Assembly: GCF_009193305.1 (NCBI RefSeq)
Contig: NZ_WBVS01000002.1
Location: forward strand, 1 to 64,000
Direction: 5' to 3'
Source: Bifidobacterium cebidarum
GTDB taxonomy: Bacteria; Actinomycetota; Actinomycetes; Actinomycetales; Bifidobacteriaceae
Length of the DNA stretch: 64,000 bases
The position numbers and the translations under genes were made by a program. Of the stretch, positions 44,662-54,921 are shown one piece after another (positions within the stretch are counted from its first letter, which is position 1; each line of letters opens with the position of its first letter). Below the pieces are notes generated by a model that did not search any database, was not told the origin of the DNA, and saw only the letters and a list, made by a program, of their open reading frames with translations.

Positions 44662-45222
44662 ATGAGCGAGAATCTCGAAGGCAACGAGCCGGTTATTCAG
44701 CCCGCAGCCGTACCCCCAGCCAACGAACCTGCCGAGCCGCTGATCGGCTCTCGTCAGGGTGCTCCGCGTGTGGCCCGTTCCGTGTCCAGCGATCCGGAAG
44801 AGTCCGCTCTGCCGAACGGCAGCACTCCGACCACCACGCGCCCGAACGTGCGCCGCACCCCGCGTGCCCGCCGTATGAGCCTGTCCCTGACCCGTGTGGA
44901 TGCTTGGTCCGTGGCCAAGGTGTCGTTCATGCTTTCCATCGCCGGCGCCATTATTCAGATTGTGGCTGCCGCTATCGTGTGGCTGCTGCTGGATGCCGTT
45001 GGTGTCTTCAACCAGCTCACCCAGATTGTCTCCGCCACCGGTCTGAACGCCGATTTCGATTTGAAGAACGTGCTGTCCCTGACCACCGTGGTCTCCGGCA
45101 TGACCATCTTCTCCATCGTTGAAGTGGTGCTCTTCACCCTGCTCACCACCATCATCGCGCTGATCTACAACGTGGTCAGCTCCCTGGTCGGTGGCGTGCA
45201 CCTGACCCTGGGCGACGACTGA
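44662..45222 (+). CDS. DUF3566 membrane protein
   Basis: 186 aa. A disordered Pro/Arg-rich N-terminus (about 1-75), then DUF3566 with two membrane segments (about 92-115 and 150-175). The gyrB-gyrA-DUF3566 order is general in Actinobacteria. Function unknown. AAGGAG precedes ATG 44662. Confidence 0.85.
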   Translation: MSENLEGNEPVIQPAAVPPANEPAEPLIGSRQGAPRVARSVSSDPEESALPNGSTPTTTRPNVRRTPRARRMSLSLTRVDAWSVAKVSFMLSIAGAIIQIVAAAIVWLLLDAVGVFNQLTQIVSATGLNADFDLKNVLSLTTVVSGMTIFSIVEVVLFTLLTTIIALIYNVVSSLVGGVHLTLGDD

Positions 45223-45245
45223 TCGTCTGATTGACTGTATGCACT

Positions 45246-45275
45246 AAAAAAGCGGCTCCTCGGAGTCGCTTTTTT
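45246..45275 (+). terminator. terminator after DUF3566 gene
   Basis: A-rich/T-rich hairpin AAAAAAGCG...CGCTTTTTT with T-tract, 23 bases past the stop; works in both directions in principle. Confidence 0.85.
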
Positions 45276-45283
45276 ATTACCAC

Positions 45284-45328
45284 CTCACAAAACGTACGCT
45301 GACTGTCGCTCAGCGTACGTTTTGTGAG
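45284..45328. terminator. 19-bp perfect hairpin between convergent genes
   Basis: Arms 45284-45302 and 45310-45328 pair without mismatch, loop of seven. It lies between the DUF3566 terminator and the stop of the minus-strand LacI gene, so it probably serves the latter. Confidence 0.7.
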
Positions 45329-45372
45329 ATATAGGGATGGGTTGGCGGGTTCAAGGGGATGGAGTTGATTCC

Positions 45373-46419
45373 TTAGGCGGATTCGCGCTGGGCGATGTGG
45401 AAGTCGGCTATGATGCGCTGACGTTCGCGGTTGGATTCGTCATCGATGCGCTCGATGAGCATGTCCACGGCCTTTTGCGCCACCATCGGAATATCCACGG
45501 CAATCGTGGTCAACGATGGTGTCATAACGGCTCCCATTTCGATGCCATCGAAGCCCATCACCGCAATATCGTCCGGTACGCTCAAGCCAATGTCCTTGAG
45601 CCCGCGAATCACGCCGAATGCGGTGGTATCGGTCATGCAGAACAGCGCATCACAGGATCGAACCACATCGGCGTTCTGATTGATTGCCTGGCGTGCGTCG
45701 GCATCATTCCAGGGCGTTGCGATAATCGGCACGCCGTACCAATCGACGCCGAGCGATTCGAACGCATTCCTGCAGCCCATGAGACGACGGTGACGAGTGT
45801 CGTTCGACTCATCGGTCTCATGCTCGTCAGGGCTCTCGCCGAGACCGCCGATAATGCCGATATGGCGTTTACCGGTATGCCACAGATATTCGATGGCTGC
45901 CTGTGCGCCAGCCTCGCTTGGCGTGAGAATGGTATCGAGATCCTGCTGTGGCCGATCATCATCCAACAGCACAGTCGGTCGATGATTGGATAACTGTTCG
46001 ATTTCCGCAGCGGAAAGGCGGCTGGAACTGAAGATTAGGCCGTCGCAGAACTGATTGGAGACGCGTTCGATGATGGAGCGTTCGTTGTCCGCATTGATGC
46101 GGGTCTCCTGCACGACGGTCTGATAGCCGCGCTTTTCCGCAGCCTGGGAAATCAGCGAGGCCAACTGTGATGGGTATGGCCGATCCAACTCGAAGATAGC
46201 CAGACCGATGGTACTGAAATTGCGTCCGTGGCGGCTTGTGGAGACGCGCAGGCTGCGCGCGGACAAGCTGGTGGTGTTGAGGCGGTAATGCAGCTTGTCT
46301 GCGGCCTCGCGGACGCGCTGTGCCGTTTCCGGAGCAACATTGGTGTTGCCTCGCAGCACATTGGAAACCGTCATTGCGGAGACGCCAGCCTCGAGCCCAA
46401 CATCTTTCATGGTGACCAT
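45373..46419 (-). CDS. LacI-family transcriptional regulator (1)
   Basis: 348 aa. N-terminal LacI HTH (TMKDVGLEAGVSAMTVSNVL, about 3-22) and a periplasmic-binding-protein-like effector domain. ATG 46419 follows AAAGGGG; an ATG 24 bases upstream lacks a site. Immediately upstream are two truncated sugar-metabolism fragments (46474-47098), so its original target operon seems to be lost or elsewhere. Effector unknown. Confidence 0.9.
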   Translation of the reverse strand: MVTMKDVGLEAGVSAMTVSNVLRGNTNVAPETAQRVREAADKLHYRLNTTSLSARSLRVSTSRHGRNFSTIGLAIFELDRPYPSQLASLISQAAEKRGYQTVVQETRINADNERSIIERVSNQFCDGLIFSSSRLSAAEIEQLSNHRPTVLLDDDRPQQDLDTILTPSEAGAQAAIEYLWHTGKRHIGIIGGLGESPDEHETDESNDTRHRRLMGCRNAFESLGVDWYGVPIIATPWNDADARQAINQNADVVRSCDALFCMTDTTAFGVIRGLKDIGLSVPDDIAVMGFDGIEMGAVMTPSLTTIAVDIPMVAQKAVDMLIERIDDESNRERQRIIADFHIAQRESA

Positions 46420-46473
46420 AGAAACCCCTTTGCTGTTCACCAACTATACAAAACAGGGTGGTTTATCGTTAAT

Positions 46474-46737
46474 TCACGCTGGCAGTTGGAAGACGTTGAA
46501 GGAATACGGGGAGACTTGCCAGGAGGACAAGTCGGTTGCCGTGACATCTACCGTCCGAGGTTGCACTGGGGCCGGTTCGAATGGTTTGCCTGCGTCCCAA
46601 GCTCCAGTCAGCACCGTTGCCGTACCATGGCCCTCACCAGTCAGTACAGGAGTATCGAAATCAAAAACAATCTGCTGCGGCTGGTCGGTGGCATTCACCA
46701 CGCGAATCACCAGCGCTCCCGTATCGGCATGACGCCC
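46474..46737 (-). pseudogene. C-terminal fragment of a glycosidase, probably alpha-L-arabinofuranosidase
   Basis: An 87-residue tail ending in a natural stop: GALVIRVVNATDQPQQIVFD and DLSSWQVSPYSFNVFQLP are typical of the all-beta C-terminal domain of GH51-type arabinofuranosidases. Everything upstream, including the catalytic domain, is missing: similarity stops near 46737 at the junction with the permease fragment, and the frame continues only as antisense of that fragment. The family assignment is from memory of the motif and is moderate. Confidence 0.6.
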
Positions 46738-47098
46738 GGCCGTGCCGCAGGAGCTGCTTGAAGCGGCTCGTGTGGATGGTGCATCTGAATGGCGCACCTT
46801 CTGGCAGATCTCCCTGCCGTTGCTCGCGCCCGGCATCGTGACGACCGCCCTGTTCACGATCGTGGCCACGTGGAACAACTACTTCCTACCGTTGATCATG
46901 TTGAAGGATTCCAACTGGTACCCGTTGACCATCGGTTTGAACCAGTGGAAGGACCAGGCGTCCACCGCTGGTGGCCAGGCCATCCAGAACCTGGTGATCA
47001 CGGGCTCCCTGATCACGATCATCCCGCTGGTCATCGCCTTCCTGTGTCTGCAGAAGTATTGGCAGTCCGGCCTCGCCGCAGGCGCCGTCAAGGAGTAA
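46738..47098 (+). pseudogene. C-terminal fragment of an ABC sugar permease (MalG type)
   Basis: About 119 residues with the cytoplasmic EAA loop LLEAARVDGASEWRTFWQIS, PLLAPG and two membrane segments, ending AAGAVKE. A full permease has about 280-300 residues and six segments; the N-terminal four are absent. GTG 46742 has no ribosome binding site. The true end and a following terminator are intact, so only the 5' part was lost. Confidence 0.75.
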
Positions 47099-47125
47099 TA
47101 CTCCCGGTTCTCTCTTTCCTTCCTC

Positions 47126-47164
47126 AAGGGTGCTGCGATAACCTCAATCGCAGCACCCTTTTGC
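47126..47164 (+). terminator. terminator after the permease fragment
   Basis: 14-bp perfect stem 47126-47139/47147-47160 followed by TTTTGCTC. Confidence 0.85.
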
Positions 47165-47180
47165 TCTATCGGCGATGCCA

Positions 47181-47260
47181 CGCGAACATACAAAGGATAT
47201 TGGCAGGCAAATCGTTTGTATGTTCGCGCAGGGGTCGTGGATTGCGCGCACATACAAACG
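47181..47260. repeat. three copies of a CGCG(A/C)ACATACAAA word
   Basis: 14-bp perfect inverted repeat 47181-47194/47215-47228, plus a third near copy at 47245-47258. It lies just past the stop of the minus-strand LacI gene; it may be that gene's terminator or an operator left from the lost operon. Confidence 0.55.
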
Positions 47261-47274
47261 AATCAGGCGGTAAA

Positions 47275-48297
47275 CTACGCCGACTGCCGAGTCACAATCT
47301 CCGTGGGCAGTATCTTGACGGTCTGATGATCCACGACCTCGCCATGCAGCATACGGAGCAACAGCTGCGACATCACGCGGCCGTGCAGCCATGAATCCTG
47401 CCGCACGGTGGTGAGTTTCGGGTCCATCATCGTGGCGATGGGCGAATCATCGAAGCCGGTGACCGCGATATCTTCGGGCACGCGGTAGCCGAATCGATGG
47501 AGCTGGTTGATCACACCGACGGCGATATTGTCGTTGGCGCATACGATGCCATCGAGCTCGTGCAGTATCGGCTGAAATTCCACGGCTGCCATCTCACCGC
47601 TGGCGATTTCCCAGTCATCGGCGTAATACACATGGCTGTCATCAAAATGTTTTCCCATGGCCTGCTTGAAACCATGCAGTCGCTTGCTGGATGAAGGCGA
47701 GTAGCCAGGGCCGCATACATAAGCCAGTCTGGTTTTGCCCTGGTCGAGCAGATAACGCGTGATATCGCACTGGCCGTCAGCATTGGCGAAATCCACCGTT
47801 GGATGAATAACGCTTGTGTTGCGGTCGCTGGCTTCGGACAACACCACCGGCCGGTGGGCGGTGTGGAAGATATTGATAAGCGAATCATCCTCGCTTAAGG
47901 AGAACAGCAGATAGCCGTCGGCGAAGTCACTCTGCACCAATTGGGCGATGCGCTGAGTGGAATCCTCGGAATTGGCGATGAGTGTGACCATCTGATAGCC
48001 GGCGTCTCCCAAGATCTGATTGGCTTCCGCCATGGCAGCTGAGGTACTGGCCTGCAACAAGGTGTCGATGGATTCAACCTGCACGATGAATGCAACGGTT
48101 AAGGTACGCTGCTGAGCCAGCGAGCGGGCCGCCTTATTGGGCGTGTAATGCGACTCCTCTATGGCCTTGGCTATGCGACGCGCGGCATCTGTGGAAACAT
48201 GCTCATTGCCGTTGAGATATCTGGATACGGTGCCATACGATACGCCGGCCAGACGAGCCACATCTCTAATGGTTACTTTGCTGTTCGCCGACGTCAT
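47275..48297 (-). CDS. LacI-family transcriptional regulator (2), likely regulator of lacZ
   Basis: 340 aa. LacI HTH at the N-terminus (VTIRDVARLAGVSYGTVSRY, about 7-26) with hinge motif NKAARSLAQQRT, then the effector-binding domain. ATG 48297 follows GGAGG. It is divergent from the GH2 beta-galactosidase across a 220-base region with several palindromes, which makes lacZ the likely target and a galactoside the likely effector (inference). Confidence 0.9.
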   Translation of the reverse strand: MTSANSKVTIRDVARLAGVSYGTVSRYLNGNEHVSTDAARRIAKAIEESHYTPNKAARSLAQQRTLTVAFIVQVESIDTLLQASTSAAMAEANQILGDAGYQMVTLIANSEDSTQRIAQLVQSDFADGYLLFSLSEDDSLINIFHTAHRPVVLSEASDRNTSVIHPTVDFANADGQCDITRYLLDQGKTRLAYVCGPGYSPSSSKRLHGFKQAMGKHFDDSHVYYADDWEIASGEMAAVEFQPILHELDGIVCANDNIAVGVINQLHRFGYRVPEDIAVTGFDDSPIATMMDPKLTTVRQDSWLHGRVMSQLLLRMLHGEVVDHQTVKILPTEIVTRQSA

Positions 48298-48334
48298 ACC
48301 AACCTCCAATACTATGCGCTGCATGGTCGTACAT

Positions 48335-48427
48335 GATTACGTCACGACTGCACGTAATCGGTTGCTCGGCGGCGCGCGTCACCTCTATGTGACCGGTTAC
48401 AAATAGTCTATAGTAGTTTCCGGAAAC
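48335..48427. promoter_or_regulatory. operator-like palindromes between LacI and beta-galactosidase genes
   Basis: GATTACGT/ACGTAATC inverted repeat (48335-48342/48352-48359), near-palindrome TGTGACCGGTTACA (48388-48401) and perfect GTTTCCGGAAAC (48416-48427). A possible -10 TATAGT is at 48409-48414, between the last two, so a repressor on the last palindrome would cover the transcription start of lacZ. Confidence 0.55.
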
Positions 48428-48517
48428 AGCTTGCGTGGTGTGTTGGTGCATGTTCCTTCGGTAACTGGTTCCGTGCAGGTTAGCACTGCGTAGCGCATAC
48501 GAAAGAAAGAAGCATTC

Positions 48518-51500
48518 ATGACCAGTTCAATGACGACGGCCCAGCAATTCGATCCGGCATGGCTTGCCGATTCTTGCGTATTCGAGGTGAATCGAGTTGC
48601 CGCACACTCCAACCATCGCTTCTATGACCACGTTCCAGCTGCCGGCGAATCGATGGATTTGCAGCAGAGCCTGGACGGCGAATGGTCGGTTGCCGTTGCC
48701 GACCTGGCTGATTACGGTACCGAGGCGCTGACTGCCGCCGAGTTTGCTCAACCGGACTTCGACGACTCCGCCTTCGAGTCGATTGATGTGCCATCCTGCT
48801 TGGAAGTCAAGGGATTCCTGCCGTACAAATATGTGAATCAGCAGTACCCGTGGTCCGGCCACGAGGCACCTGAGGCACCGGGCGTCCCTGAGCATAATCA
48901 TGTGGCGTTCTATCGTCGTGCGTTCACGCCGGAATACAAAGTGGCGGCTGCGGCAGCTGCGAACGCGCGTGCGATGGCAGCCGGTGAGGATCCAGCATTT
49001 CCGATCACCGTGACCTTTGAAGGCGCGTCCACCGCCATCGCCGTGTGGCTCAACGGCACGTTCATCGGGTATTCCGAAGACTCCTACACCCCCAGCGAAT
49101 TCGATGTGACCGCGGCATTGCAGCCGGGCGAGAACGTGCTTGCCGTGGCCTGCTTCCAGTACACCTCCGCCAGCTGGCTCGAGGATCAGGACTTCTGGCG
49201 CATGCACGGCATCTTCCGTTCGGTGGAGCTCACCGCACAGCCGGCGGTCCACGTCCAGGATCTGCGCGTCACCGCCGACTACGATGTTGCCGCCGGCGAG
49301 GGCGGCCTGAGCGTTGATGTTTTCGTGCGCAATATCGCTGGTGCCCATGCGCTCGAAGCTGTGCTGACGGATGCTTCCGGTGCGGAAGCATGGCGTAAGA
49401 CCATCGATGACGTGCCCGCTGTCGAGAACTTTGACGACTCCCCTATTGCCCTCAGTTGGGAGGCGAACGTCGGCCATGTCAACCCGTGGAGCGCGGAAGA
49501 GCCGACCCTGTACACGCTTACTGTCACCGTGCTGGGTGCTGACGGCCAGGTGATTGAAGTCGTGCCACAGCGCATTGGCTTCCGTCATTTCGCCATTGAA
49601 GACGGACTGATGAAGATCAACGGCAAGCGCATCGTATTCAAGGGCGTGAACCGCCATGAGTTCGACGCGCGCACCGGCCGCACGGTCTCCGAAGCCGTGA
49701 TGCTGCAGGACATCCGCGAATTCAAACGCTTGAACATCAATGCCGTGCGCACTTGCCACTACCCGAACCAGACCCGCTGGTACGAGCTGTGCGACGAATA
49801 CGGCATCTACATGATCGACGAAACCAACCTGGAGACCCACGGCACCTGGACCTACGGCGACGGTACCTTCCACCCGGAAACCGCCGTGCCGGGTAGCCGT
49901 GACGAATGGCGTGCGGCCTGCGTGGACCGTCTCAACAACATGATGCGCCGCGATTGGAACCATCCGAGCGTGGTGATCTGGTCCCTGGGCAATGAATCGT
50001 TCGGCGGCGACGTATTCCGCACGATGCGCGACTTCGTGCACGCCAGCGATCCGATGCGCCCGGTGCACTACGAGAGCGTGTACAACGAGCCCGAGTACAG
50101 CGATGTGACCGACATCATGAGCCGCATGTATGCCAAGCCGGACGAAATCAAGGACCTGTACCTATTCGGCGACGATCAGAAGCCGTACATCTCTTGCGAA
50201 TACTCGCATTCGATGGGCAATTCCACCGGCGGCCTGCACCTGTACACCGCGCTCGAGCAGTACCCGAAGTACCAGGGTGGCTTCATCTGGGACTACGTGG
50301 ATCAGGCACTGTTCCAGAAGCTTGGCGACGGTACCGAGCGCCTCGCCTACGGTGGTGATTTCTACGATCGCCCGACCGACTACGAATTCAGCGGCAACGG
50401 CATCGTCTTCGCCGACCGCACCCCTACGCCCAAAGCGCAGGAGGTCAAGCAGCTGTACGCCAACGTGCGCCTGACTCCGGACGAGTCCGGTGTGACCATC
50501 GTCAACGACAACCTGTTCATCTCCACGGCCGACTCTGTGTTCACCGCGCGCGTGCTGGTCAATGGCGAGGAGCGTTGGCATGCGGACTATCGCTTCGATG
50601 TGCCTGCCGGCGATACACAGCGTGTACCGATTGCTTTCCCGCGCGTCACTGATTTGGTGCCGTTGAGCGGGCGCGCGGAAGTCGTGTATGAGGTCGATCA
50701 GCGACTGGCTCGTGCCACCGATTGGGCACCGGCCGGCTATGAGCTGACATTCGGGCAATATGTGGCGAGCGTGGACTTTGGCGAGGCTGATTCTGACAAG
50801 GCTGCTGATTCTGCCGCTTTACTGGCTGTGGTCGCCGAGGATCCGTTCAACGCCGGCATCCACAATGATGCCGCTGAAGCGCTGCTCTCCAAGACCGCTG
50901 GCGGATTGGTCTCCTTCAAGCACTTCGGCACGAACGGCGAGGCCGACCGCGAAATGGTGCTTCGCCGGCCGTCCTTGACCACATTCCGCGCATTGGTGGA
51001 TAACGATCGCGGCAACCAGTCCGGTTTCGAGCGTGCGCAATGGTTCGCGGCCGGCCGCTATGCGCGCGTGACTGGCACCGCCATCGAGCAGAGTGTTGAC
51101 GGCTTGACCGGGACGTACACCTACGAGCTGGCCGATGCCGCGCATACGTCGGTCACGGTGCGTTATGAGATCGATGCCGCCTTGCGCATCCATCTGACCG
51201 CCGAATTCCCCGGCGAGGCGGATGCGGCTACCCTGCCGGCGTTCGGTCTTGAATGGGCGCTGCCGGCCGAATACGATCACCTGCGCTTCTACGGTCTGGG
51301 ACCCGAGGAAACCTATCGTGACCGTCTGCATGGCGCCAAGCTGGGCGTGTTCTCCCGTACGGCCGCCGAAGACTTCGCGCCGTATCTGGTGCCGCAGGAA
51401 ACCGGCAATCATGAGGGCGTGCGCTGGGCTGAAATCACCGATGCCGAAGGCCATGGCATGCGCGTGATTGCGGCAGGTGCCGACGCGCAGCCATTCGCGG

Positions 51501-51706
51501 TGAGTCTGCTGCCGTACAGCTCGCTGATGCTGGAAGACGCACTGCATCCGGACGAATTGCCGCCGGTGCGCCACACGTTCTTGCGCCTGTTGGCGGCCCA
51601 GATGGGCGTTGGCGGCGACGACACGTGGGGTGCTCCAGTGCATCCGGAGTTCCAGCTGCCCGCCGATAAGCCGCTGAAGCTCGATGTGACGCTGGAGCTG
51701 CTATAG
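48518..51706 (+). CDS. lacZ: beta-galactosidase, GH2 family
   Basis: 1062 aa, the size of E. coli LacZ. Five-domain GH2 enzyme with no signal peptide, so cytoplasmic: sugar-binding and Ig-like domains (about 40-350), TIM barrel with NLETHG, acid/base Glu493 in WSLGNESFGG and nucleophile Glu561 in ISCEYSHSMG, and the C-terminal beta-galactosidase small chain domain. It hydrolyses lactose and related galactosides. GAAAGAAAG precedes ATG 48518. Confidence 0.95.
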   Translation: MTSSMTTAQQFDPAWLADSCVFEVNRVAAHSNHRFYDHVPAAGESMDLQQSLDGEWSVAVADLADYGTEALTAAEFAQPDFDDSAFESIDVPSCLEVKGFLPYKYVNQQYPWSGHEAPEAPGVPEHNHVAFYRRAFTPEYKVAAAAAANARAMAAGEDPAFPITVTFEGASTAIAVWLNGTFIGYSEDSYTPSEFDVTAALQPGENVLAVACFQYTSASWLEDQDFWRMHGIFRSVELTAQPAVHVQDLRVTADYDVAAGEGGLSVDVFVRNIAGAHALEAVLTDASGAEAWRKTIDDVPAVENFDDSPIALSWEANVGHVNPWSAEEPTLYTLTVTVLGADGQVIEVVPQRIGFRHFAIEDGLMKINGKRIVFKGVNRHEFDARTGRTVSEAVMLQDIREFKRLNINAVRTCHYPNQTRWYELCDEYGIYMIDETNLETHGTWTYGDGTFHPETAVPGSRDEWRAACVDRLNNMMRRDWNHPSVVIWSLGNESFGGDVFRTMRDFVHASDPMRPVHYESVYNEPEYSDVTDIMSRMYAKPDEIKDLYLFGDDQKPYISCEYSHSMGNSTGGLHLYTALEQYPKYQGGFIWDYVDQALFQKLGDGTERLAYGGDFYDRPTDYEFSGNGIVFADRTPTPKAQEVKQLYANVRLTPDESGVTIVNDNLFISTADSVFTARVLVNGEERWHADYRFDVPAGDTQRVPIAFPRVTDLVPLSGRAEVVYEVDQRLARATDWAPAGYELTFGQYVASVDFGEADSDKAADSAALLAVVAEDPFNAGIHNDAAEALLSKTAGGLVSFKHFGTNGEADREMVLRRPSLTTFRALVDNDRGNQSGFERAQWFAAGRYARVTGTAIEQSVDGLTGTYTYELADAAHTSVTVRYEIDAALRIHLTAEFPGEADAATLPAFGLEWALPAEYDHLRFYGLGPEETYRDRLHGAKLGVFSRTAAEDFAPYLVPQETGNHEGVRWAEITDAEGHGMRVIAAGADAQPFAVSLLPYSSLMLEDALHPDELPPVRHTFLRLLAAQMGVGGDDTWGAPVHPEFQLPADKPLKLDVTLELL

Positions 51707-51716
51707 GGGCACGTAT

Positions 51717-51884
51717 TTCCCAAATTCCTTGCACTGAGAGGCGCTCAGTGCAACAAATTCGGGAAGACAGTGGCTTCATCCGGAATTTCTTGCACTGAGC
51801 ATGTGTGAGTGCAAAGATTTTGGGACGAAGCCATTGTCTTCCCGAATTATTTGCGCTGATGAGGCCGTGAGCACAAAAATGGGG
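51717..51884. repeat. array of three related stem-loops after lacZ
   Basis: Units at 51717-51765, 51779-51825 and 51840-51884 share the plan TCCC.AATT..TTGCACT ... AGTGCAA..A(A/T)TT.GGGA, each a hairpin with a small internal loop; the third is degenerate. The spacer before unit 2 and that after it (about 51764-51777 and 51827-51840) are themselves complementary (GACAGTGGCTTC with GAAGCCATTGTC, one mismatch), enclosing unit 2 in a larger stem. Confidence 0.75.
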
Positions 51885-51915
51885 TGGTAATCCCTGTAGA
51901 GAGGATTACCACCCC
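51876..51915 (-). terminator. terminator of the glutamate dehydrogenase gene
   Basis: Perfect 13-bp stem 51903-51915/51881-51893; on the minus strand it is followed by ATTTTTG, a proper intrinsic terminator, 36 bases past the stop. Confidence 0.88.
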
Positions 51916-51950
51916 AAAAGTATTGAGCGCAGCGTTTTGCCGCTAGTGCG

Positions 51951-53474
<1,524 letters not shown>

Positions 53475-53671
53475 GGGATGTAACTGCAAAATGAGCGAAA
53501 ATGCACGAGCATCCCATTCGCCGTTATTCGCTCATTTTTTAAATTGGCGGAATTCCGCCAATTGTGGTTATTGCTGTGTGGGACGGTACTGCAAATTACT
53601 CAATTATGCAGTTGCGTCCCGCAACTCAGTGGGATGCAACTGCAAATCAAATGAAAATGCGCTGACGTCCC
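53475..53671 (+). repeat. three 41-nt hairpin units upstream of the macro-domain gene
   Basis: Units at 53475-53515, 53580-53620 and 53631-53671 are each exactly 41 nt, begin GGGA(T/C)G and end C(A/G)TCCC. Outer (6 bp) and inner (TGCA with TGCA or TGCG) stems pair in all three, with changes in one arm matched in the other (GGGACG with CGTCCC in unit 2, GGGATG with CATCCC in unit 1). A 22-bp perfect palindrome (53542-53563) sits between units 1 and 2. No IS or CRISPR character. Confidence 0.8.
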
Positions 53672-53681
53672 ACGAATGAGA
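53656..53681 (+). repeat. 26-bp direct repeat, left copy
   Basis: Identical to 55831-55856 for 26 bases, containing GCGCTGACGTCCCACGAATG. It overlaps the 3' half of the third 41-nt unit and stands 60 bases before the macro-domain gene; the two copies bracket the macro/vWA pair. Confidence 0.85.
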
Positions 53682-53740
53682 TGCCTTACTCGCCCTACCA
53701 TGGAGTCGGGCATACGATCGTTGCGCGAAGGAGACACCCT

Positions 53741-54835
53741 ATGCCATTGCAATTGGTTCGGCAGGATATTACGCGGATGCAAGTGGAAGCCATCGTGAAT
53801 GCCGCCAATACCCGACTGCTGATGGGCGGCGGCGTGTGCGGCGCTATTTTCCGCGCAGCCGGTGCGAGCCGATTGCAAGCGACGTGCGACCGGCTCGCAC
53901 CAATTCATACCGGTGATGCCGTAGCTACGCCGGGATTTGATCTACCAGCGCGTTATGTGATTCATACGGCCGGCCCGATTTGGCAAGGCGGAGATCGCGG
54001 TGAAGAACGATTACTGCGCGCCTGTTACCGCAACTCGTTGGAGCTGGCATCCGATTTGGGCTGTGAAAGCATCGCCTTCCCGTTGATTTCCAGTGGCATT
54101 TATGGCTATCCCAAAACAGAAGCCTTGCATGTGGCCATCGATGAAATCCGGGTTTTCCTAGCACGGTCGCTCACAGATCTCGATGTCTATCTCTGCATAT
54201 TCGATCGGGCCGCTTTCGAAGCCGGCACAGAACTCGACCGGCAGATTCAGTCATATATCGATGATCACTATGTAGCCGAACACGAAGGTCGGCCCAGTTC
54301 TCGCGCTCAAGAAATGCGCGAACTCGGGTACCCCGGCATAACCGTCGAACAGGATTCGTATGCAGAGGAAGAAAGACCCCAACCTCCGCGCGCGATGTCC
54401 GCATCCGCGCCAGTCGCATGCCAAGCCTCTGCCGCACCCACACCATTAGGATCGGAATCCTCACGCTACCTCGATGATGAGATCCTCGCTGATTTGGATG
54501 AACCTTTTGATGTGATTCTGATGCGAATCATCGATGCCAAAGGCTATTCCGATGTGGAGGTGTACAAGCGGGCGAATATCAGCCGGAAGCTGTTCTCGAA
54601 AATCCGTTGCGGCAACGGCTATATGCCAAGCAAGAAAACCGTGCTTGCGCTGGCGATTGCCTTGCGGCTTGACATTGACGAAACGGAAGACCTGCTCGCT
54701 TGTGCCGGATATGCGCTCTCGCATAGTGTGAAATTCGACGTCATCGTGGAATTCTTCATTGCCCACGGTATTTTCGACGTTTTCGCAATCAATGAATCGC
54801 TATTCCGGTATGACCAGCCACTGCTTGGACAGTGA
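53741..54835 (+). CDS. macro-domain protein with C-terminal HTH-like domain
   Basis: 364 aa. An N-terminal macro (Appr-1''-p/ADP-ribose binding) domain, about 1-165: QDITRMQVEAIVNAAN, then MGGGVCGAI and the phosphate loop PLISSGIYGYP. Such domains bind ADP-ribose and often remove it from proteins or nucleic acids. A Pro/Ser-rich linker (about 195-245) leads to an XRE-like helical domain (about 255-350; ISRKLFSKIRCGNGYMPSKK) and a conserved-looking tail. ATG 53741 follows AAGGAG. The next gene, 126 bases on, encodes a vWA protein. A role in reversing ADP-ribosylation under stress or phage attack is inference only. Confidence 0.87.
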   Translation: MPLQLVRQDITRMQVEAIVNAANTRLLMGGGVCGAIFRAAGASRLQATCDRLAPIHTGDAVATPGFDLPARYVIHTAGPIWQGGDRGEERLLRACYRNSLELASDLGCESIAFPLISSGIYGYPKTEALHVAIDEIRVFLARSLTDLDVYLCIFDRAAFEAGTELDRQIQSYIDDHYVAEHEGRPSSRAQEMRELGYPGITVEQDSYAEEERPQPPRAMSASAPVACQASAAPTPLGSESSRYLDDEILADLDEPFDVILMRIIDAKGYSDVEVYKRANISRKLFSKIRCGNGYMPSKKTVLALAIALRLDIDETEDLLACAGYALSHSVKFDVIVEFFIAHGIFDVFAINESLFRYDQPLLGQ

Positions 54836-54921
54836 TTGTGTGCGGCCGGCTGAATCGTTGTGAGCAATGTCGCTTGCAAAGCGACCAATACCAGTCCCAG
54901 TGATGCGATGCTGATTCCATC

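Noticed and set aside
41284-45201. 1305-residue open frame on the minus strand
   Set aside because: It runs antisense across gyrB, gyrA and the DUF3566 gene; composition is biased (His/Gly/Val) and no domain is seen.
46742-47098. Functional small membrane protein
   Set aside because: It is the exact C-terminal part of a MalG-type permease, starts at the junction and lacks a ribosome binding site.
53475-53671. CRISPR array
   Set aside because: Only three units, irregular spacing, no constant spacer length, structure runs through the whole unit and no cas genes.
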